DNA of 64,000 nt. Origin: Hydrangea macrophylla. Its lineage: Eukaryota; Streptophyta; Magnoliopsida; Cornales; Hydrangeaceae. Of the stretch, positions 57,591 to 64,000 are shown one piece after another. Numbering within the stretch: the stretch's first letter is position 1; each line of letters starts with the position of its first letter. The notes below the pieces were generated by a model. That model had not been told where the DNA came from and did not search any database. It worked only from the letters and a program-made list of their open reading frames with translations. The stretch is from contig CM066988.1 in NCBI GenBank assembly GCA_033977485.1, positions 29,492,501 through 29,556,500 on the forward strand. Reading direction: 5' to 3'. The position numbers were made by a program, and so were the translations under genes.

Positions 57591-58790
57591 CAAGAAGATA
57601 GATGGTTCACTTAAGTTGAGTATTGCTTATGACATCAAATCTTGTGCGATAAGAATTAGTAGATCCTTTTGACCAACTTCCTGGTTCAACGTGTTTAGTT
57701 TCAAAGATTGATTTGAAATAGAGTTATCACCAGTTGCGCACTAGGGAATGTGAGATTCCTAAGACTACTTTCCGCCCGTATTACGGACATTGTGAATCCC
57801 TTGTTATACCATTCAGTTTGACGAACGCACCTGCTGCTTTAGCAGATTTGATAAGTTATGTGTTTAACCCTTGCTAAGATAAGTTTATGATTGTGCACTG
57901 ATGACTACATATGCCAAATTATCTAAGTGTGAATATTGATTATTCGAGGTAAAAAGTTTCTTGAACATGTCATTTTTGGTAATGGAGTATCCGTGGATCC
58001 TTCTAACATTGGGACCGTTATAGATTTGCTTTGTATCTGAGATTCATGGTTTCTGAGGACTGATAGATTACTACCGTTGCTTTGTTGGAAACGTTTCCCC
58101 ATTTGGCTATTAACTTAGTTGACTAAAATAGAGGTGAACTTTGTTTGAGATGCGTTGGGTGAGAATGTGTTATACCAAAGTTGCAAAACTTGTTTGACTT
58201 CGACACCTGTTCTTGTGAGCATTGAGCGTGAGTTGATTGAACTATACCGTATGTTTTCTGAACGTGAATTGAGCTACCCATGACTTAGGACTAGGAGACA
58301 TCACATATGAGACATTTCTGTCTCAGAGAGACCTTAGTTTGGGACAACATTGTTGGGTAATTATACTGTGACTATAAATGTAACTTTGGGTGACCTTGAG
58401 ACATAAGCGGACTATGACTTGAATTGCATTGCCATCCGAGCTAGGCCGATGTCGTGGCCGAGAAGTATGACTATGACTTAGCTTCCTTACCTATGCAAGA
58501 GTGGAAAATGTTGAGACTTTCGTGTACCCTAGTGTATTTACCTGTGCAAGAGTGGAGAATACTGAGACGTTATGATGACTTTGAGAATTGTGGTTCAGAG
58601 ACTTTTGCCCAAATTTCCTCATTTAACTTGAATGTGTAATTGCAAGTTTTGACTTGAAGTTGTTAGCAGTACATAAACTTGATGATGAGACCATTGCCTT
58701 GACATTCAGTATGCTTAATGGAGACTTAGGACAGGGTTAGACTTTTGGTGATGTTAGAAGTTTGAGACCTCGAGACCAAGTGTCCGTTCC
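57591..58790 (+). pseudogene. pol: Chromovirus reverse transcriptase/RNase H remnant
   Basis: In shifting frames: DGSLKLSIAYDIKSC (about 57600), YHQLRTRECEIPKTTFRPYY (about 57730-57785), and LTNAPAALADLI (about 57820), matching RT palm blocks of chromoviruses. At 58010-58200 it is followed by GLIDYYRCFVGN-like and QKLQNLF-like thumb/connection scraps. No intact YxDD box can be seen. Confidence 0.7.
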
Positions 58791-59388
58791 CGTTTCTTGC
58801 CGTGGAGATGTGTTAAAAGAGTTCCGTCATTCCCGTTTTATCGTACATCCGGGAGGCACAAAGATGTACCATGATTGGCAATGCCAGTATTGGTGGAAAG
58901 GGTTAAAGAGATCCATTGTTGAATTTGTTTGATTTGCCAACAGGTAAAGACCGATACCAGGGAATCACAAGTTTTTATAACTATTTTTAATTGCCTGTTA
59001 CAGCATTTCTAAGAACTTTGCATAAGGACTACACTCTTTTGGATCCTTGTAGATCGTTTGGACCGCATCTACACATTCATTGCCGTTCAGGGTGACCGAC
59101 ATCATAGTTTTCCTTAGTGTGATTCACGTCCGTATGATCGTGAGACGTCGTAGTGTATCAGTGTCGATGCATTTAACCGTTATACGAAGGTTGTGCTTCC
59201 TTCCTAGCAGAATTTACAGTGAGTATGGGGTATTCAGCTCCTTCTATTCTGATTGATTTTGAAAAACATGTTGAGAGTAGTGTTATGACACTTAGTAGTA
59301 ATTGGGAAGAACAGTTTCTGTTAGCCGAGTTGCATCCAACATCAGTTATCAGATGGTACTACTTGAGGCATTGTATGGCCGTCCGTGT
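58791..59388 (+). pseudogene. pol: Chromovirus integrase remnant, N-terminal and core part
   Basis: HSRFIVHPGGTKMYHDW followed by YWWKGLKRSIVEFV (about 58828-58930) is the zinc-binding region of a chromovirus integrase with its Cys pair lost. Fragments of the core continue to WEEQFLL and YQMVLLEALYGRP-like sequence ending at 59388, where the solo LTR is inserted. The rest of integrase resumes at 62703. Confidence 0.75.
59384..59388. repeat. Target-site duplication CGTGT (left copy)
   Basis: CGTGT before the solo LTR, repeated exactly at 62703-62707. Confidence 0.92.
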
Positions 59389-62300
59389 TGTAGACACCCC
59401 ATTTTGTCGGCTATCAGATTTAGGAGACCCATAGCTTGGTGGTTCACAATGATCGCAAGAGACTCGAAAGGACTCTCGGAAGTCAGCTCCATCTCTCAGA
59501 ATGCTCAGGATGACCAAAATGCCCCTAAAAGCCCGAAAACTCCCAGATTTGGTCCCAAAGTTCTGAAAACGTACTATGTCGTAAGAAAAGCGATAAAAAG
59601 AGTTTTAAAGAGAAATCAGATAAAATCGTCGGCTCCCAGAGACCCCCGGAAGTCCCGGAAAGTCCCCGTTGACCGGTTTTGACCAAAGTTTGACCAGGTT
59701 TGACCAGGTTTGACCAAGTTTGACCAAGTTTGACCAAAATCGTCCGAATTCACCAAAATCATTTTAAATCACGGGAAAAGTGTTAAAACAAGTTCCAAAA
59801 GAAAATCGAGCGAAAACACCAGCTCCCGGGAACTCCCGGAGGTTTCCAGAACTTCCCGGGAATCCCAGGTTTGACCAGTTTGACCAGGATTTGACTTCGG
59901 AACCGGGGTGCCGAAACAATTTTCAAATATTTTTCATAGATACTAGAGGTCAATAGCTTTCCAACGGTATATCGCACATAATTTCTGGATTTAAAACGAA
60001 TTTATTATGAATTTCCAAAGGCGAAAAAGGCGATCAAATCGGCTTTTATCGCGAATACCGCAAAACTTTTCAAAGTGACCTATCCCCGAACTATTTTTTA
60101 TGTAAAGTAGACTCCATTACCTTTCCAACGGTATATCACAACCTCAATTTGGAGTTCGTACGCATTTTCTGTGAATTTCGGACGAAATAGGGCCTTTTCG
60201 CGAATACCGGAACATCGGGGGGCCTAAACAGCATTATCCAGACGAAGGGAGGAGCAGTGCCGCCGCGGCACTGGCCCACTGCCGCCGCGGCAGTGGCCCA
60301 GTGCCGCCGCGGCACTCTCCTCCAGAACAGTGTATTTTTGTAATTATTTGTGGGGGTCCATTTTGATTAATTAAAAACCAAAACGACATAGTTTTATGTT
60401 TTCAGATGTTTGGGACCAATGGGAACACTTTTAAAACCCTAAAACCACCCCAAGTTGGCCTATATAAACACCCCATTACTCCTCATTTTGGGGGAATCAA
60501 ATGTGAGTTTTGGAAAAGTTTGGGAGAGAAAGTTGTAGAGATAAGGTTATAGTAGAGAGAAAAGAAGCTTTCTTCTTTGATTTTCAAAACAAAAGTGAGT
60601 TCCAACTTTGTTTTTACCTCATTACTTCCATTTACTTCAACATTCAATACTTCCAACCACCATTTTAGTGAGCATTTAAGAGAGTGGAAGCTTCTTCCAT
60701 GTCTAGTGTCCTCACATATGAGTGAAACACCAATCTACAAGTTCATACTTCATGAATATCATCCATTGATCATCATCTATTTGCTTGTTTATTTATTGTT
60801 CATCTCTTCTTACCTCATTTCTTTTTTTATTTTCTTTATTTACTTACTAGTTCATCACCATCTAAATGATGACATGAAGTTTGGGGTGAGTGAATCCTTA
60901 TGGATAGTAGCTCTTGACCTCAAAAACATGTTTGATAGATGATGATTATAACCCCAATACTTCCAAGGAATTCTTGGAATGTATTGAAGTTATGCTCTAA
61001 AAATGAAATAAATCTCTCCAACAATCTTGGAGATCCTCCATGATAAGCTTGATGTTGGTATTCTAAGTGGTCATAATCCTCATTGAGTGTTGAAAATATG
61101 TTTTCAAAACATCTATTTCAAAACCCCTCTCAATCCCTCTCATTTGGTTTCAAGAAGCAAAACTTTGTTTTTTCCTCAAAAATCTCCAAAACAATGACCC
61201 AAAACAGTGAGCTGTTCAGATTCAAAGATTTGTTTGGAATTAAATACTCAAGTTATGATGATGAAACCACTTGGAAAACCTTCCTAATACATCATAGTTT
61301 GTCCCTAATTTTTCTCATCAATTATAGAAATGTAAAAGTATTTGTTTTGGATGTGAGAAGTTCACATTCATAATCTGCCTCTGTTCTCACAGAATGTTCA
61401 CCCAACTTCTTGCACTTATTCTGGGCATTTTCATCACTGTACATATACCTTTTCTATTTTTTTTATAAAACTTGGGTGTCTTAGGAAACTTTTGGTATAT
61501 AATAGGTCATCATAAACCTTTTCTTTGATTTATGAAACATCATACAAAAACAGTCAACAGTGCAGCTTTTGTTTCTGAGTCATGTGTACATTCTGATTTT
61601 TTTCTTTTAATCTGTGATAGCTATTGATGTTTGGCTTTTTGGGTTATTTTCTAGACATAATAAGAATAATCTCAGATTTTTCTCACATTTTTCTAGGCAC
61701 GTTTGACCTCTCATTATAATGTTGCAAAGTAATATATGCAGTCTGTCCACTATTCACAGCAAGCACATTTCAACTCTCATTCTTTGATTTGATGCTCATA
61801 TGCATTCCAAATTAGTTCATATCTTAGGAAGTAGTTCATACTACATTTGTACATATCCCATGTTGATTTCATTCATTCATTCATACACATTATAGACTTC
61901 TAAGTCATTCTAGGAATCCATGAACACAAAGCACACTACAACCTTGGCACATTTTAGATACATACATTGTATTCATGCAAAGATTTGGGGTTTTTGTAAC
62001 TCTTAATCTAAGAAGATTATAAGGAATGAACTTGATCACACGTTCATGCTTCCCCTCGATCTAATCATCCTTTCTCATCCGTCCCGGGGATTGAGAGGTC
62101 TTCTTTTCTCAAAAGAATAACATGCATCATTCTAGTTTGCTAAGCATATTTTGATTTCTTTGATTATTTGTTTCAAGAACAATTCATGTCCCCCTTTAGA
62201 TTAGGAAGTCTTGATTATTTGATACATGATTAGACGATTTTTCCTAGGTTTATTTGTGTGATCTTTCACTTTACATTGTATGATATTTGGCTTAGATCTT

Positions 62301-62702
62301 ATGAATGATATCTTATCTTTAGATCTTCCATTTCAAGTTTCTTATGTAATGTAGTATACTATCATAGTATTACTTGTTGAACCATACATAGTATAAGATG
62401 ATTATTTGGATGCTAATTGAGGCCCGTTGAAAGACGGGGCGAGTTGAGGGTGTTTTAGTCGCGACAAAGGCTCCTTCCTCTCTCGTACCAAAACCCCGAA
62501 CCAAGTTTCTTTGGTTATGAAGGGCCGGTGCCCTTATCCGCTTGGGTGAGTCAAAATTAGGTTTCTTGGTTCCTTAAAGACCAAGTGGCGACTCTGTATC
62601 TGTTTTCAACAGACCTTTCATTTTCTTTCCTTGATTCAAATCAAGTTTCAAAAACAATCTCAAACAAGAGAGAGAGAAGTGGTCCGATCCCGCGTGTCCA
62701 CA
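59389..62702 (+). mobile_element. Solo LTR of the element-2 family (3314 bp)
   Basis: Begins TGTAGACACCCC and ends GTGTCCACA, in opposite orientation to element 2. Contains TATATAA at 60461-60467, a palindrome triplet at 60254-60316 and TGGCGACTCTGTATCTG at about 62586. Flanked by a perfect CGTGT duplication and inserted in the integrase region of the chromovirus. A solo LTR forms by recombination between the two LTRs of a full element. Confidence 0.95.
60254..60316. promoter_or_regulatory. GC-rich palindrome triplet in solo LTR
   Basis: Clearest copy: AGTGCCGCCGCGGCACT, CTGCCGCCGCGGCAG and AGTGCCGCCGCGGCACT separated by GGCCC, about 150-200 bp upstream of TATATAA 60461. Confidence 0.75.
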
Positions 62703-62707
62703 CGTGT
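62703..62707. repeat. Target-site duplication CGTGT (right copy)
   Basis: Matches 59384-59388. Confidence 0.92.
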
Positions 62708-63319
62708 AAGCCACCATTGTGTTGAGGTGAGGTAGGTGAGATTATCCTTCATGGTCCTGATATGGTTAGAGAGACTTTGGAAAAGATTAAAGTAATTAGT
62801 GAGAAGTTGATTTTAGCTCAGAGTCATCAGAAATCGTATGCCTATCGTCATCGTCTACCACTTGAGTTTGAGGTTGGTGATCTTGTATTTCTAAAAGTTT
62901 CACCCCATCGTGGGTTGCAAAGATTTGGTCAAAGTGGTAAGTTGGCATCGTGATTTATTGGGCCATTCGAGATCCTTGAGAGGATTGGCGTCACTGCTTA
63001 TAATTTGGTGCTTCTGCCACAGTTATCTAGTATTCATAATGTGATTCCAAATTTCGATGCTTCGTCGGTATAATTCCGATCCACTCCGTAAGCCTTATCC
63101 CGATCCGTTGCATGTACTTGATTGGACCAATTTGCCTCTTAGTGAAGATGCTTCATATGAGGAACAACTTGTTCAGATCCTAGAGAGGAAGGACCATGTG
63201 CTAGGAGGTAGGATTATTCTGTTGATGAGAATTCAGTGGAATCATCATGGTATTTTTTAGTCAACTTTGGAGGACGAGAGTGAAGCGAGGAAGAGTTATC
63301 CTCATCTTTTTCCTGAGTA
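62708..63319 (+). pseudogene. pol: Chromovirus integrase C-terminal part and end of pol
   Basis: Continues the integrase interrupted at 59388: MVRETLEKIKVISEKLILAQ, then FEVGDLVFLKVSPHRGLQRF (about 62870-62930), FEILERIGVTAYNLVLLPQL, and after a frameshift near 63057 the tail LVQILERKDHVL. It ends with YPHLFPE-stop at about 63318. The GLQRFG block and the long tail are typical of Tekay/Del chromoviruses. An in-frame stop at 62953 and others show it is dead. Confidence 0.8.
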
Positions 63320-64000
63320 GTGTAAGCTCCTTTACATGCTATGTGTTTTGCTATGCATTTTCCCTTGTTGTTGTTGTTTACACCCTAAATTAGGGTTTCC
63401 CAGGGCACGTGACGGTCATGTGGACTCAGGACGTCATCACTAGACCACATAGGCAGATGAACGAGGACAAGGCCGATGACTCAGGAAGACCGATATTAGA
63501 TCAAGCTACTGGTAAAAATGATACGTTCCAAATAAGAATATCGGTCTCAAGACCGGGGACCGATTGATATGAAGTTCTCAGAGAAGTACCTTAGTATGGC
63601 TAGTGGCAGAGGAGCCTCAACTGCAGCCCTAACATCGGTAAAATTGGACCAATGCCAAACTTGTTGATTACCATTGAGTCCTAATATCGGCAATGACAAA
63701 ACGGCTCTAATAAAGATATCGATCTCAACAAATAAGGCCGATATTAGAAAAGATCAATGACGCCTCGGCATTAACGGACAAGGCCGAGGACTTTCTTGCA
63801 GTAACAGCAGTCCATGGGATTAGTAAGGATAAAAGGCAACATCGGTGTAAGACCGAGAGACGTGAGTAGGCTTCCTACTGAAAAGAAGACCGAGTAATAT
63901 CATCAGCAGAGATGAAGCTACACAGAGAAACACAATCGGTCGTAAATTTACTTAAAAATAGTTAAAGTAGGAATGAGAACGTGGGTCTTCAGTTTTCAGA
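63320..64000. other. Start of another repeat, runs off the window
   Basis: TGTTTACACCCTAAATTAGG near 63376 looks like an LTR start. Beyond it, words such as CCGATATTAG and ATCGGTCTCAAGACCG recur through 63480-63870. No coding region. The expected 3' LTR of the chromovirus is not visible before this sequence. Confidence 0.4.

Overview
The window looks like repeat-rich intergenic DNA from a flowering plant, most likely a eudicot. It is almost entirely LTR retrotransposons nested in one another. I found no convincing single-copy host gene, tRNA, rRNA or CRISPR array. The plant assignment rests on Ty3/gypsy elements with a second, archaeal-type RNase H (the Tat group), chromovirus and Ty1/copia remnants with methionine-tRNA primer sites, GT-AG introns, and plant-restricted protein families (plant mobile domain, PF04195-like).

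Layout. 1-3014: AT-rich non-coding flank with clusters of a TTCGATCGA word. 3020-15658: element 1, a complete but dead Tat-group element on the minus strand, with 617/618-bp LTRs and a perfect 5-bp target duplication (CTCGT). 15664-17705: LTR-like remnant. 17706 to about 22000: the 3' end and 3' LTR of a plus-strand Tat-group relative. 23030-24360: Ty1/copia gag-protease-integrase remnant. 24361-24764: Athila-like gag scrap. 24765-46879: element 2, a large minus-strand Ogre/Tat-like element with 3.3-kb LTRs. 46880-55013: chromovirus-type and copia-type LTR remnants. 55014-63319: decayed plus-strand Tekay/Del-like chromovirus, split by a solo LTR of the element-2 family (59389-62702, target duplication CGTGT). 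63320-64000: start of another repeat.

The most interesting content is what elements 1 and 2 carry between integrase and the 3' LTR. Both hold genes in the orientation opposite to gag-pol, with their own introns, promoter-like upstream regions and poly(A)-like tails. Element 1 has two tandem paralogous units (4047-5128 and 6237-8465) encoding a PF04195-like domain followed by a coiled coil; upstream and downstream sequences are duplicated with them. Element 2 has a multi-exon plant-mobile-domain gene (31180-33352) followed by a second gene resembling the retroelement-associated DUF7745 family (about 33634-34699). In both elements, extra copies of the polypurine-tract sequence lie at the far edge of the antisense cassette, and in element 1 also between the two units. 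This suggests modular capture or duplication at polypurine tracts.

Element 2 also carries several tandem arrays: about 30 bp, 95 bp, 156 bp (with a 312-bp higher-order unit) and 102 bp downstream of pol, and 51 bp in the 5' leader. GC-rich palindrome triplets occur in its LTRs and again just upstream of the antisense mobile-domain gene. Both gag-pol regions are inactivated mainly by TAG/TAA stops, a pattern expected from deamination of methylated cytosines. All similarity statements come from reading translations by eye; no database search was run.
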